From the NCBI RefSeq assembly GCF_015712165.1, contig NZ_JADPZX010000001.1, positions 3,596,001-3,660,000 on the forward strand: a stretch of DNA of 64,000 nt. Direction: 5' to 3'. Made by a program: the position numbers and the translations under genes. The notes beneath the pieces are model-generated. The model saw only the letters and a list, made by a program, of their open reading frames with translations, made no database searches and was not told the origin of the DNA. This document shows positions 53,625 through 63,194 of the stretch, in pieces. The DNA is from Streptomyces spinoverrucosus (GTDB taxonomy: Bacteria > Actinomycetota > Actinomycetes > Streptomycetales > Streptomycetaceae). Numbering within the stretch: position 1 is the first letter of the stretch; each line of letters starts with the position of its first letter.

Positions 53625-54617
53625 TCAGCGCAGCTTCTGTGCCGCCTCGGTGGCCCAGTAGGTGAGGATGTTCTGCGCCCCGGCCCGCTTGATCCCGGTC
53701 AGCGTCTCCAGGATCGCCCGGTCCCGGTCGACCCAGCCCTTCTCCGCGGCGGCCTCGATCATCGAGTACTCGCCGGAGATCTGGTACGCGGCCACCGGTA
53801 CATCCGCGGCGTCCGCGACGCGGGCCAGAACGTCGAGGTAGGGTCCGGCGGGCTTGACCATCACCATGTCGGCGCCCTCTTCCAGGTCGAGCGCCAACTC
53901 CCGCAGGGACTCACGCCAGTTGGCCGGATCCTGCTGGTAGGTCTTCCGGTCACCCTTCAGCGAGGACGCCACCGCCTCCCGGAAGGGCCCGTAGAAGGCG
54001 GACGAGTACTTGGCGGTGTAGGCGAGGATCGCCACATCCTCCCGCCCGATCTGGTCGAGCGCGTCCCGGACGACCCCGATCTGTCCGTCCATCATCCCGC
54101 TGGGACCCACCACATGAGCCCCCGCATCGGCCTGCACCTGCGCCATCTCGGCGTACCGCTCCAGGGTGGCGTCGTTGTCGACCCGCCCCCGCTCGTCCAG
54201 CACGCCGCAGTGACCATGGTCGGTCGTCTCGTCGAGGCACAGATCGGACATCACGAGCAGATCGTCCCCGACCTCGCCGCGCACATCCCGGATGGCCACC
54301 TGCAGGATGCCGTCCGGATCGGTCCCCGGTGTCCCGACCGCGTCCTTCTTCGACTCCTCCGGCACCCCGAAGAGCATGATCCCGGAGACCCCGGCCTCCA
54401 CCGCCTCCACAGCCGCTTTCTTCAGACTGTCCCGTGTGTGCTGCACGACCCCCGGCATCGCCGCGATCGGCACCGGCTCACTCACGCCCTCACGCACGAA
54501 GGCGGGCAGGATGAAGTCGGCCGGATGCAGCCGGGTCTCGGCGACCATGCGCCGCATGGCGGGAGTGGTGCGCAGCCGCCGAGGACGCGTACCGGGAAAG
54601 GATCCGTACTTCGTCAT
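53625..54617 (-). CDS. hemB: Delta-aminolevulinic acid dehydratase (porphobilinogen synthase)
   Basis: This 330-residue enzyme condenses two 5-aminolevulinates to porphobilinogen. Schiff-base lysines are K203 ([15 protein letters not shown]) and K255 ([12 protein letters not shown]). The metal-site segment is [17 protein letters not shown]: Cys127 and Cys137 are present, but the middle ligand position is Asp129, a hybrid of the zinc (Cys3) and magnesium (Asp) types. The ATG at 54615-54617 starts [16 protein letters not shown]. It is separate from the rex-hemACD operon, with a flavoprotein gene between. Confidence 0.96.
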   Translation of the reverse strand: MTKYGSFPGTRPRRLRTTPAMRRMVAETRLHPADFILPAFVREGVSEPVPIAAMPGVVQHTRDSLKKAAVEAVEAGVSGIMLFGVPEESKKDAVGTPGTDPDGILQVAIRDVRGEVGDDLLVMSDLCLDETTDHGHCGVLDERGRVDNDATLERYAEMAQVQADAGAHVVGPSGMMDGQIGVVRDALDQIGREDVAILAYTAKYSSAFYGPFREAVASSLKGDRKTYQQDPANWRESLRELALDLEEGADMVMVKPAGPYLDVLARVADAADVPVAAYQISGEYSMIEAAAEKGWVDRDRAILETLTGIKRAGAQNILTYWATEAAQKLR

Positions 54618-54871
54618 ACGCCCTACGCTACGCCCGCCCGGCCCCCGCCTTTGCCGACGCGTAGTCGGGGTCCGCCCCTTCCTTCCCCGCCGTGCGCCCA
54701 CCGCACCCCAGGTCCATCCTGAAAGGGACAGAGGATCACAGGACCCGACGGCCGCTCTCCCGCCGCGACCCACCGGTCCGACGTACCCCACGCCCCGACC
54801 GGCGACGCCGCCCGAGTGCGGCCGCCGCCCTTCCTTCGCAGCCGGAGAACGCGGAGTACCGGGAGAACGCG

Positions 54872-56269
54872 ATGAGTTCGCCCCACGCCATCCCCGACCT
54901 GTTCGCCCTGTCCGACATCCACGGCCCGGTCCTGCGCCCCACCGACCCCGGCTACACCACCGAACTGGCCGGCTTCAACCTGGCCGCACCCCACACTCCC
55001 GACCTCGTCGTCGGGGCGACCGGCGCTGACGACATCGTGGCCGCCATGCGCTGGGCGGCAGCCACCCACACCCCCGTCGCCGTCCAGGCGACCGGCCACG
55101 GCGCGAACTTCCCCGTCGACCACGGCCTGCTGATCAACACCTCACGGATGACCGACGTACACGTCGACGCACGACAGCGCACCGCCACCATCGCCGCGGG
55201 CGCAAAGGCACGGCACGCCCTGGACGCGGCCGCCCCGCACGGCCTCACCATCCTCACCGGCACGTCCACCGACGTCGGCGTGGTCGGCTTCACCCTCGGC
55301 GGCGGCCTCCCGATCCTCGGCCGGGCCTACGGATACGCCTCCGACCTGGTCCGCTCCTTCAACGTGGTCACCCCCGACGGAATCCAGCGCCTGGCCGCCC
55401 CCACCGAGGAACCGGACCTGTTCTGGGCCCTGCGCGGCGGCCAGGGCAACGTGGGCGTGGTCACCGAACTCGTCACCGATCTGGTCCCCCTCACCCGCCT
55501 CCTGGGCGGCGGCATCCACTGCCCCGGCGAGCAGGCGGAGCCGCTGCTGCGTACCTGGAGGGAGTGGACCACCACGGTCCCCGACGAGATGTGCAGCACC
55601 TACGACATCCTGCGCCTGCCGCCGATGCCGGACACCCCTGAGCCCGATCCGCTGGGCGGCGGCTTCCTCGCCCGCGTCGCGATCGCCTGGCCCGGCGACC
55701 CGGACGAGGGCGAGAGGCTCCTGGCCCCGCTCCGAACCGCGGCACCGGTGCTCCTGGACACGGTGGCGGACATCCCCTGCACGGACATGGACCACGTCTA
55801 CATAGAGCCGCAGGACCCCCTCCCCGTGAGGGAGTCCTGCGCCCTGCTGCAGGCCCTGCCCCCAAAGGCGCTCTCCGCGTTCCTCCACGCCTGCGGCCCG
55901 ACGGCACGGTCGGACTACCCGCTCCGCATGGTCGAACTCCGCCACCTGGGCGCCGCCCTGTCCCGCCCGGCCCACACCGAGGACGCGGTCTGCGCCCGGG
56001 ACGCCGCCTACTTCATGGAGACGATCGGAGTCCCGGCCGACCCCGAGGCCGCCGGGGCGGTGGAGACGGCCACCCGGGCCCTCCACACCGCGATGGCCCC
56101 GTACGGCACCGGCCTCACCATGGTCAACGTCCACGGCAGGCCGGGCGACGCACTCGACCGGGCCCGAGCCTGGACCCCGGAGATCTACGACCGCCTGCGC
56201 CACACGAAGGCGACGTACGACCCACAGAACCTGCTCCGCTTCGGCCACGCGGTGCCGCCGGCGGCGTAA
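54872..56269 (+). CDS. FAD-linked oxidoreductase, berberine bridge enzyme-like
   Basis: This 465-residue VAO/PCMH family protein has PCMH motifs [40 protein letters not shown] (the His probably holds FAD), [20 protein letters not shown] and [17 protein letters not shown]. The C-terminal BBE segment is [13 protein letters not shown]. There is no signal peptide. The ATG follows GGGAG. It is convergent with hemD with only 5 bp between stops, so the two mRNAs must overlap. Substrate is unknown. Confidence 0.9.
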   Translation: MSSPHAIPDLFALSDIHGPVLRPTDPGYTTELAGFNLAAPHTPDLVVGATGADDIVAAMRWAAATHTPVAVQATGHGANFPVDHGLLINTSRMTDVHVDARQRTATIAAGAKARHALDAAAPHGLTILTGTSTDVGVVGFTLGGGLPILGRAYGYASDLVRSFNVVTPDGIQRLAAPTEEPDLFWALRGGQGNVGVVTELVTDLVPLTRLLGGGIHCPGEQAEPLLRTWREWTTTVPDEMCSTYDILRLPPMPDTPEPDPLGGGFLARVAIAWPGDPDEGERLLAPLRTAAPVLLDTVADIPCTDMDHVYIEPQDPLPVRESCALLQALPPKALSAFLHACGPTARSDYPLRMVELRHLGAALSRPAHTEDAVCARDAAYFMETIGVPADPEAAGAVETATRALHTAMAPYGTGLTMVNVHGRPGDALDRARAWTPEIYDRLRHTKATYDPQNLLRFGHAVPPAA

Positions 56270-56274
56270 CCTCC

Positions 56275-57981
56275 CTACGTCGTCCGCCTCCGCCGAGCCC
56301 CCGGCCGCCGCTCACTGGGCCGAGTAACCGGATCCCCGGCCTCCACAGCCGCCGCCCGCCGCCGCATCCCGAAGTCGGCGAGCGCCTCCGCCAGCTTGTG
56401 CACGCTCGGCTCCGGAGCCATCACATCCACCCGGAGCCCATGCTCCTCGGCAGTCTTCGCCGTAGCAGGACCAATACAGGCGATCACAGTCACGTTGTGC
56501 GGCTTGCCCGCGATGCCGACCAGGTTCCGGACCGTCGACGAGGACGTGAAGAGGACCGCGTCGAAGCCGCCACCCTTGATGGCCTCGCGGGTCTCCGCCG
56601 GAGGCGGCGAGGCACGGACCGTGCGGTAGGCCGTGACGTCATCGACCTCCCACCCCAGCTCGATCAACCCCGCCACCAACGTCTCAGTAGCGATATCAGC
56701 CCGAGGCAGGAAAACCCGGTCAATCGGATCAAACACCGGGTCGTACGGCGGCCAGTCCTCCAACAACCCAGCCGCCGACTGCTCCCCACTCGGCACCAGA
56801 TCCGGCTTCACACCAAAAGCAACCAGCGCCTTGGCCGTCTGCTCCCCCACCGCCGCGACCTTGATCCCCGCGAAGGCCCGAGCATCCAGCCCGTACTCCT
56901 CGAACTTCTCCCGAACCGCCTTCACCGCGTTCACCGAGGTGAACGCGATCCACTCATAACGGCCCGTCACCAGCCCCTTGACCGCCCGCTCCATCTGCTG
57001 AGGCGTCCGCGGCGGCTCGACAGCGATCGTCGGCACCTCATGCGGCACGGCCCCGTACGACCGCAACTGGTCGGAAAGCGAAGCCGCCTGCTCCTTGGTC
57101 CGCGGCACGAGCACCTTCCAGCCGAACAACGGCTTGGACTCGAACCACGACAACTGCTCCCGCTGAGCCGCGGCGGATCGCTCCCCGACCACGGCTATCA
57201 CAGGCCGCCCACCCTCGGGCGACGGCAGCACCTTCGCCTGCTTCAACGTCTGCGCGATCGTCCCCAGCGTCGCCGTCCACGTCCGCTGCCGCGTCGTCGT
57301 ACCCGCGACAGTCACGGTCATCGGCGTATCCGGCTTACGCCCCGCCGACACCAGCTCACCCGCAGCCGCGGCCACCGCATCGAGCGTCGTCGACACGACC
57401 ACCGTCCCGTCCGACGCCCCGACCTCCGTCCAGCACCGATCGGAAGCCGTCCGCGCGTCCACGAACCGCACATCCGCACCCTGCGCGTCCCGCAACGGCA
57501 CACCGGCATACGCCGGCACCCCGACCGCGGCCGCGACACCGGGCACGACCTCGAACGGAACACCCGCCGCGGCGCAGGCGAGCATTTCCTCGGCGGCGTA
57601 CGTATCTAGTCCCGGGTCCCCGGACACCGCACGGACGACCCGCCTGCCGCCCCGCGCGGCCTCCATGACAAGATGTGCGGCATCCCTCACAGCGGGGGCA
57701 CCAACGGTTGTTGACGCGCCGTCAACAACCGTCAGCTGAGGCGTGCCCGTGCCCGGACCGAGGTCCGAAGAAGGACCCGGCTCCGTGTTCACGACGGCGA
57801 CGCCCGGCCTGGCGTGCGTACGTACCACGTCGAGCACCTCGTGCTCGGCGACGAGTACATCCGCGTTCGCCAGCGCCTCGACGGCGCGCAGAGTCAGCAG
57901 TCCCGGATCCCCGGGTCCGGCACCGAGGAAGGTGACGTGCCCGTGTTCCGGACCGGCGGCGGGAAGGGTGGTGGGGCTCAA
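56275..57981 (-). CDS. hemD: HemD fusion: SUMT-like domain plus uroporphyrinogen-III synthase
   Basis: This 568-residue two-domain protein has an N-terminal SUMT-like region at about 12-255 (FLGAGPGDPGLLTLRAVEAL, VPFEVVPGVAAAVGVPAYAG). The usual GGDPFVFGRGGEE loop reads SGDPGLDTYAAEEM, so methyltransferase activity may be lost. The C-terminal uroporphyrinogen-III synthase at about 275-535 has WKVLVPRTKEQA, WIAFTSVNAVKAV, VAAVGEQTAKAL, DAVLFTSSSTVRNLV and CIGPATAKTAEEHGL. The tail is Arg-rich. The TTG start overlaps the hemC stop (TTGA), as expected in this coupled operon. The fusion is typical of streptomycetes. Confidence 0.93.
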   Translation of the reverse strand: MSPTTLPAAGPEHGHVTFLGAGPGDPGLLTLRAVEALANADVLVAEHEVLDVVRTHARPGVAVVNTEPGPSSDLGPGTGTPQLTVVDGASTTVGAPAVRDAAHLVMEAARGGRRVVRAVSGDPGLDTYAAEEMLACAAAGVPFEVVPGVAAAVGVPAYAGVPLRDAQGADVRFVDARTASDRCWTEVGASDGTVVVSTTLDAVAAAAGELVSAGRKPDTPMTVTVAGTTTRQRTWTATLGTIAQTLKQAKVLPSPEGGRPVIAVVGERSAAAQREQLSWFESKPLFGWKVLVPRTKEQAASLSDQLRSYGAVPHEVPTIAVEPPRTPQQMERAVKGLVTGRYEWIAFTSVNAVKAVREKFEEYGLDARAFAGIKVAAVGEQTAKALVAFGVKPDLVPSGEQSAAGLLEDWPPYDPVFDPIDRVFLPRADIATETLVAGLIELGWEVDDVTAYRTVRASPPPAETREAIKGGGFDAVLFTSSSTVRNLVGIAGKPHNVTVIACIGPATAKTAEEHGLRVDVMAPEPSVHKLAEALADFGMRRRAAAVEAGDPVTRPSERRPGARRRRTT

Positions 57982-58937
57982 TGTGCTCGCTCCCCCATCA
58001 GACCGGCCGCGCCCTGGGCGAGCATCTCGGCGGCGAGTTCGCGGCCGAATGCCACAGCCCCCTCGTGCGTCTCGGGTACGGGACCGGTGGTGGACAGCTG
58101 CACCGTCCGGGTGCCGTCGGTCGTGCCGACGACGCCCCGCAGGCGCATTTCCTTGACAATCTGCCCGTCGGCCAACAGGTCGGCCAGCGCCCCCACAGGG
58201 GCGGAGCAGCCGGCCTCCAGGGCGGCGAGCAGTGAGCGCTCGGCAGTCACGGCGGCCCGCGTGAACGGGTCGTCGAGCTCTCCGAGCGCGGCGATCAGGT
58301 CCGCGTTGTCCGCGGCGCACTCGATCGCCAGTGCCCCCTGGCCGGGGGCGGGCAAAACCGTGTCGACCGACAGGAAGTCGGTCACCTCGTCGATCCGGCC
58401 GATCCGGTGCAGTCCGGCGGCGGCCAGCACGACGGCGTCGAGCTCGCCCTTGTGGACGTACCCGATCCGGGTGTCGACGTTGCCGCGGATCGGCACCGTC
58501 TCGATGTCCAGCCCGTGCCCGCGCGCGTACGCGTTCAGCTGCGCCATCCGGCGCGGCGAACCCGTGCCGATGCGCGCCCCGCGCGGCAGGTCGGTGAACT
58601 TCAGCGCGTCCCGGGCGACGATCACGTCCCGCGGGTCCTCGCGCAGCGGTACGGCGGCCAGGACCAGGTCCTCGGGCTGCGTGGTCGGCAGGTCCTTCAG
58701 CGAGTGCACCGCGAAGTCGACGTCACCGCGCAGCAGCGCGTCCCGCAGCGCGGTCACGAACACACCGGTGCCGCCGATCTGCGCGAGGTGCTCGCGCGAG
58801 ACATCGCCGTACGTGGTGATCTCGACGAGCTCGACACGCCGTCCGGTCACCTGGCTCACGGCTTCCGCCACCTGCCCGGACTGGGCCATGGCGAGCTTGC
58901 TCCGCCTGGTCCCCAGCCTGAGCGCCTTCTCACTCAT
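57978..58937 (-). CDS. hemC: Porphobilinogen deaminase (hydroxymethylbilane synthase)
   Basis: This 319-residue enzyme polymerises four porphobilinogens. It starts LRLGTRRSKLAMAQS and has FAVHSLKDLPT, RGNVDTRIGYV and the dipyrromethane cofactor cysteine C244 in LEAGCSAPVGA. The ATG overlaps the hemA stop by 4 bp (ATGA), and its own stop overlaps the hemD start. Its place in the operon ensures production alongside HemA. Confidence 0.96.
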   Translation of the reverse strand: MSEKALRLGTRRSKLAMAQSGQVAEAVSQVTGRRVELVEITTYGDVSREHLAQIGGTGVFVTALRDALLRGDVDFAVHSLKDLPTTQPEDLVLAAVPLREDPRDVIVARDALKFTDLPRGARIGTGSPRRMAQLNAYARGHGLDIETVPIRGNVDTRIGYVHKGELDAVVLAAAGLHRIGRIDEVTDFLSVDTVLPAPGQGALAIECAADNADLIAALGELDDPFTRAAVTAERSLLAALEAGCSAPVGALADLLADGQIVKEMRLRGVVGTTDGTRTVQLSTTGPVPETHEGAVAFGRELAAEMLAQGAAGLMGERAH

Positions 58938-60643
58938 CGTGACCCTCGGTTCTTCTCGGTGCTGTCCTCGGCCCGGGAGACGGAGGCCACCGTCTCGGGG
59001 TCGAGGTCGAACAGGGTCCGCAGCGCGTCCGCGTACCCGGCGCCGCCGGGCTCGGCCGCGAGCTGCTTGACCCGTACGGTCGGCGCGTGCAGCAGCTTGT
59101 CGACGACCCGGTGCACGGCCTGCCGGATCTCGCCGCGCTGCTTGTCGTCCAGACCGGGCAGCCGCCCGTCCAGCCGGGCGATCTCGCTCGCCATGACATC
59201 GGCGGCCATCGTCCGCAGCGCGACCACGGTCGGCGTGATGTGCGCGGCCCGCAGGGCGGCCCCGAACGCCGCCACCTCGTCCGAAACGATACGCCGGACC
59301 TCGTCGACGTCGGCCGCCATCGGAGCGTCCGCGGACGCCTCCGCCAGCGACTCGATGTCCACCAGCCGCACCCCGGCCAGCCGGTGCACGGCCGCGTCGA
59401 TGTCCCGCGGCATCGCGAGGTCGAGCAGGAACAGCACCGGCTCGGGGCGCGGCACCTCGGCGACCGGCTCGGGCTTGCGGAGCTCTGGGACCCGGCCGAC
59501 GGTGGCCGCCGTCGCGGCCAGCGCACTGATCAGCTCGGGCTCCACCTCGGGCGCCCGGCGCGCCGCCTCCCGCCGCTCGACCGCGCTGCCGGCGGCCCAC
59601 GCGGCGTGCTGCTCCAGCGTCGCCGCGTCCATCCCGGCCACGGCGGCCTCGCCCATCACGGAGAAGCCGGGAGTGGTCAGGTCCAGCGGGCAGTTCTCGT
59701 CGGCACCCACCGAGGTGGGCGGCAGCGGCGTCTGCCGTACGTCCGTCATCGGCGCCGTACGGGCTTCCCCGGCGGCCTCCTCCACCCGCGCGGGTCGGCC
59801 GGTACGGCCCTCGACCGCGCCGGCGATCTCCTCGGCGCACAGGACCAGGCCGGTGGCGCCGGTGCAGGAGACGGCGATGTCGGCACGTGTCAGCTCGGCC
59901 CGTACCGACTCCATCGGTACCGCCCGGGCCGACACGTCCGTGTCGTCGGCCTGGTTCAGGATCTGCGCGAGGCGCTCGGCGCGGTCGAAGGTGCGGTTGG
60001 CGATGACGACCTCGCCGACCCCGGCCCGCGCCAGCGTCGCGGCCGCCAGCGACGACATCGACCCGGCGCCGATGACCAGCGCCTTCTTGCCCCGCGCCCA
60101 CTTCTCCACGGCCCCGCCGGAGGCCAGCTGCTCCAGACCGAAGGTGACCAGGGACTGCCCGGCGCGGTCGATGCCGGTCTCGGTGTGGGCGCGCTTGCCG
60201 ACCCGCAGCGCCTGCTGGAACAGGTCGTTCAGCAGCCGCCCGGCGGTGTGCAGCTCCTGCGCGCGGGCCAGCGAATCCTTTATCTGGCCGAGGATCTGCC
60301 CCTCGCCGACGACCATCGAGTCCAGCCCGCACGCCACCGAGAACAGGTGGTGGACGGCGCGGTCCTCGTAGTGCACGTAGAGGTACGGCGTGAGCTCGTC
60401 CAGACCGACCCCGCTGTGCTGGGCGAGGAGCGTGGACAGCTCGGCGACACCGGCGTGGAACTTGTCCACGTCGGCGTACAGCTCGATGCGGTTGCAGGTG
60501 GCGAGCACCGCGGCCTCGGCGGCCGGTTCGGCGGCGACCGTGTCCTGCACCAGCTTGACCTGGGCGTCCGCGCTCAGCGCGGCCCGCTCCAGCACACTGA
60601 CCGGTGCGCTGCGGTGACTCAGTCCGACGACGAGCAGACTCAT
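58934..60643 (-). CDS. hemA: Glutamyl-tRNA reductase
   Basis: This 569-residue enzyme reduces glutamyl-tRNA(Glu) to glutamate-1-semialdehyde, the entry and control point of heme synthesis. The catalytic cysteine is C50 in LATCNRIELY. The NADPH fold has VIGAGSMSSLAAATL (189-203) and the dimer/tRNA region lies after 405 (LLDLAMPRDIDAAVHRL). It is about 150 residues longer than typical HemA because of a low-complexity insertion at about 276-402. The ATG overlaps the rex stop (ATGA), and its stop overlaps hemC. Confidence 0.95.
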   Translation of the reverse strand: MSLLVVGLSHRSAPVSVLERAALSADAQVKLVQDTVAAEPAAEAAVLATCNRIELYADVDKFHAGVAELSTLLAQHSGVGLDELTPYLYVHYEDRAVHHLFSVACGLDSMVVGEGQILGQIKDSLARAQELHTAGRLLNDLFQQALRVGKRAHTETGIDRAGQSLVTFGLEQLASGGAVEKWARGKKALVIGAGSMSSLAAATLARAGVGEVVIANRTFDRAERLAQILNQADDTDVSARAVPMESVRAELTRADIAVSCTGATGLVLCAEEIAGAVEGRTGRPARVEEAAGEARTAPMTDVRQTPLPPTSVGADENCPLDLTTPGFSVMGEAAVAGMDAATLEQHAAWAAGSAVERREAARRAPEVEPELISALAATAATVGRVPELRKPEPVAEVPRPEPVLFLLDLAMPRDIDAAVHRLAGVRLVDIESLAEASADAPMAADVDEVRRIVSDEVAAFGAALRAAHITPTVVALRTMAADVMASEIARLDGRLPGLDDKQRGEIRQAVHRVVDKLLHAPTVRVKQLAAEPGGAGYADALRTLFDLDPETVASVSRAEDSTEKNRGSR

Positions 60644-61404
60644 GCCGGCATCACGGCGGGTACGTCCCCGTCTGGCCCCTTGTCGGCGGACTCCTTGCGC
60701 GTGACGGCGGCCGGGCCGCCGCCGTCGGGGGTCGCGGCCTCCTCGCCGGCCTTGCGCTGCTCGTGGAAGGCGAGGATCTGCAGCTCGATGGAGAGGTCGA
60801 CCTTGCGCACGTCGACGCCGTCCGGCACGGACAGCACGGTCGGCGCGAAGTTCAGGATGGAGGTGACACCGGCGGCGACGAGACGGTCGCACACCTGCTG
60901 GGCGGCGCCCGCGGGGGTCGCGATCACGCCGATCGACACGCCGTTGTCCTGGATGATCTTCTCCAGGTCGTCGGTGTGCCGCACGGGGATCCCGGCGACC
61001 GCGCGGCCGGTGAGCGCGGGGTCGGCGTCGATGAGCGCGGCGACCCGGAAGCCGCGGGAGGCGAAACCGCCGTAGTTGGCGAGCGCGGCGCCGAGGTTAC
61101 CGATACCGACGATCACAACCGGCCAGTCCTGGGTGAGGCCGAGTTCGCGGGAGATCTGGTAGACGAGATACTCGACGTCGTAACCGACACCACGAGTGCC
61201 GTAGGAGCCGAGGTAGGAGAAGTCCTTGCGGAGCTTCGCGGAGTTGACCCCGGCCGCGGCCGCCAGTTCCTCGGACGAGACCGTGGGTACCGAGCGCTCC
61301 GACAGCGCCGTCAGGGCTCGGAGATACAGCGGAAGACGGGCGACGGTGGCCTCGGGAATCCCTCGGCTACGGGTCGCCGGTCGGTGAGTTCGGCCAGTTG
61401 CCAC
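60640..61404 (-). CDS. rex: Redox-sensing transcriptional repressor Rex
   Basis: This 254-residue protein has an N-terminal winged helix (ATVARLPLYLRALTALSE, LAAAAGVNSAKLRKDFSYLGSYGTRGVGY) and a Rossmann domain (VVIVGIGNLGAALANYGGF, GxGxxG at 100-105) that senses NADH/NAD+. The C-terminal domain-swapped helix is LSIELQILAFHEQRK. The GTG start has AGGAG five bases upstream. It heads the rex-hemA-hemC-hemD operon and is expected to bind the Rex operator about 80-100 bp upstream, so repression is relieved when NADH rises. Confidence 0.97.
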   Translation of the reverse strand: MATGRTHRPATRSRGIPEATVARLPLYLRALTALSERSVPTVSSEELAAAAGVNSAKLRKDFSYLGSYGTRGVGYDVEYLVYQISRELGLTQDWPVVIVGIGNLGAALANYGGFASRGFRVAALIDADPALTGRAVAGIPVRHTDDLEKIIQDNGVSIGVIATPAGAAQQVCDRLVAAGVTSILNFAPTVLSVPDGVDVRKVDLSIELQILAFHEQRKAGEEAATPDGGGPAAVTRKESADKGPDGDVPAVMPA

Positions 61405-61469
61405 GGTGCTCCTGCGGGTAGAGCGGGGCTGCAGGCGGTCATACGTCCCCGGACCGCCCCGTCGAATGC

Positions 61470-61500
61470 AGGCTATGTCTTTGTGAACGCGTGCACAAAG
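61470..61500 (-). promoter_or_regulatory. Rex operator and rex promoter
   Basis: A 22-bp dyad spans 61479-61500 with arms CTTTGTG/CACAAAG. Its core TGTGAACGCGTGCACA matches the Rex operator TGTGAAC-N3-TTCACA except for one base. On the minus strand TTGTGC (61498-61493) and TAGCCT (61475-61470) are 17 bp apart as -35 and -10. The operator covers the -35 and much of the spacer, so Rex binding would block RNA polymerase. Confidence 0.85.
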
Positions 61501-61683
61501 ATGGTGTCCGATTTGCCCGGCCAACGTGACCGGGGTCACGCGCGGTCCGCCGGGCGACGGCGCAGGTGGCGACAGGGGGGCCACAATCGAACACTCTCCT
61601 GAAAAGTTCCCGCCCCCGAGACCAGATCTCGTCGATCCTAAGCCAAGGTGAGCGCCCTGTTACCCGGTGAGGCGCTCGGCGAG

Positions 61684-61971
61684 CTACTCGGTGAGTGCCT
61701 TGCGGAGGCGGGCCTCGTTCACCCGCCAGAACGTGTGCTGCGCGCCGTCCACCAGGACGACCGGAATCTGTTCCCAGTACTTGTCGTGGAGTTCCTTGTC
61801 CTGGGTGATGTCCTTCCGCTCCCACGGCACGCCGAGGTCGGCGCAGACCTTCTCGATCACCTGCTGGGCGTCCTCACACAGGTGGCAGTCGGGCTTGCCG
61901 ATGAGGGTGACGAGGCGGTCGTGCGGCGCGGCGGGCTTCCTGCGGCGGAAAATCGGGCTCATGCCGGCCAT
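61684..61971 (-). CDS. Glutaredoxin-like protein
   Basis: The 95-residue thioredoxin-fold protein has the redox pair CHLC in GKPDCHLCEDAQQVIEKV, the cis-Pro region QIPVVLVDG and a C-terminal helix. It is of the DUF836/glutaredoxin-like type (CxxC followed by long helix). It may use mycothiol, as the organism should lack glutathione; that is inference. ATG 61971 and ATG 61962 are both possible starts. It lies 279 bp upstream of rex on the same strand. Confidence 0.82.
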   Translation of the reverse strand: MAGMSPIFRRRKPAAPHDRLVTLIGKPDCHLCEDAQQVIEKVCADLGVPWERKDITQDKELHDKYWEQIPVVLVDGAQHTFWRVNEARLRKALTE

Positions 61972-62077
61972 TCTCGCGCCGCGACACGCGGTTGTTTAAC
62001 GGCCCGGTCGCGGAGAGTTCACGGCGTTCCAACCTCTCGACTCCGGAAGCTCCGAACAAAATGGCTATGCTCACGCC

Positions 62078-62998
62078 ATGGCCGCTCTCGGATGGCTCAC
62101 TCCCCGTAGGCGCTCCGCCACGGCGCGGAGCGTGTTGGCAGGCGAGGCCGCGGCGGAGGCCGCGCGCAAGACACAGGACACCTCCGTCGCCGCAGTCGGC
62201 GAGGAGCCGGAGTTTCCCGTGCGCGGCGACGAGAAGGCCGCCGCGTTCTTCGACCTCGACAACACCGTGATGCAGGGTGCCGCGCTGTTCCACTACGGGC
62301 GGGGGCTGTACAAGCGGAAGTTCTTCGAGACCCGTGATCTCGCGAAGTTCGCGTGGCAGCAGGCGTGGTTCCGGCTGGCCGGGTTCGAGGATCCGGACCA
62401 CATGCAGGACGTGCGGGAGTCGGCGCTGTCGATCGTCAAGGGGCATCGGGTGGCCGAGCTCCAGTCGATCGGCGAGGAGATCTACGACGAGTACATGGCC
62501 GAGCGGATCTGGCCGGGGACTCGGGCGCTGGCGCAGGCTCACCTGGACGCCGGGCAGAAGGTGTGGCTGGTGACGGCCGCGCCGGTGGAGATCGCACAGG
62601 TGATCGCGCGGCGGCTGGGGCTGACGGGTGCGCTCGGGACCGTGGCGGAGTCGGTGAACGGCGTGTACACGGGCAAGCTCGTGGGCGAGCCGTTGCACGG
62701 GCCGGCGAAGGCGGAGGCGGTGCGTGCGCTGGCGGCGGCGGAGGGGCTGGACCTCTCGCGCTGCGCCGCGTACAGCGACTCGCACAACGACATTCCGATG
62801 CTGTCTCTGGTGGGGCATCCGTACGCCATCAATCCCGACAGCAAGCTGCGCAAGCACGCCCGGGAGAAGGACTGGCGCCTGCGGGACTACCGGACCGGGC
62901 GCAAGGCGGCGAAGGTCGGGATTCCGGCTGCGGCTGGGGTGGGGGCGGTGGCGGGTGGTACCGCGGCGGCCATCGCACTCCATCGCCGCCGGCGGTAG
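62078..62998 (+). CDS. HAD-superfamily hydrolase, subfamily IB (SerB-like)
   Basis: This 306-residue phosphatase has motif I FFDLDNTVMQG, motif II VTAAP, and the motif IV region YSDSHNDIPMLSLVG. The N-terminal 45 residues are Ala-rich and charged. The C-terminus ends in a hydrophobic segment (AAAGVGAVAGGTAAAIAL) and Arg-rich tail, suggesting membrane attachment. It is the usual neighbour of rex and bldN in streptomycetes. Substrate is unknown; IB members are often phosphoserine- or lipid-phosphate phosphatases. Confidence 0.88.
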   Translation: MAALGWLTPRRRSATARSVLAGEAAAEAARKTQDTSVAAVGEEPEFPVRGDEKAAAFFDLDNTVMQGAALFHYGRGLYKRKFFETRDLAKFAWQQAWFRLAGFEDPDHMQDVRESALSIVKGHRVAELQSIGEEIYDEYMAERIWPGTRALAQAHLDAGQKVWLVTAAPVEIAQVIARRLGLTGALGTVAESVNGVYTGKLVGEPLHGPAKAEAVRALAAAEGLDLSRCAAYSDSHNDIPMLSLVGHPYAINPDSKLRKHAREKDWRLRDYRTGRKAAKVGIPAAAGVGAVAGGTAAAIALHRRRR

Positions 62999-63064
62999 CG
63001 CCTGCGGCGGGCCTGCTCGGGTTTGGTGGGGGTTGCTGTAGCGCCTGACGCCGGGTGGTGGGGC

Positions 63065-63176
63065 GGGGCCGTGTCGGGGGGTGTCCGTCCTCGGAACGGC
63101 GCGGAATCGGTCACTTACCAACGCCCCCGTGTTGACGCGCCAACCGCTGCGGGCGGACACCCCCCGACACGGCCCC
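63065..63176. repeat. Perfect 23-bp inverted repeat with 66-nt spacer
   Basis: The segments 63065-63087 and 63154-63176 are exact reverse complements (core GTGTCGGGGGGTGTCC and GGACACCCCCCGACAC). If transcribed they would form a very stable hairpin with a 66-nt loop. It starts 67 bp after the HAD gene stop and lies upstream of bldN. Confidence 0.85.
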
Positions 63177-63194
63177 TTCCGTGCGTGGGCGAGT

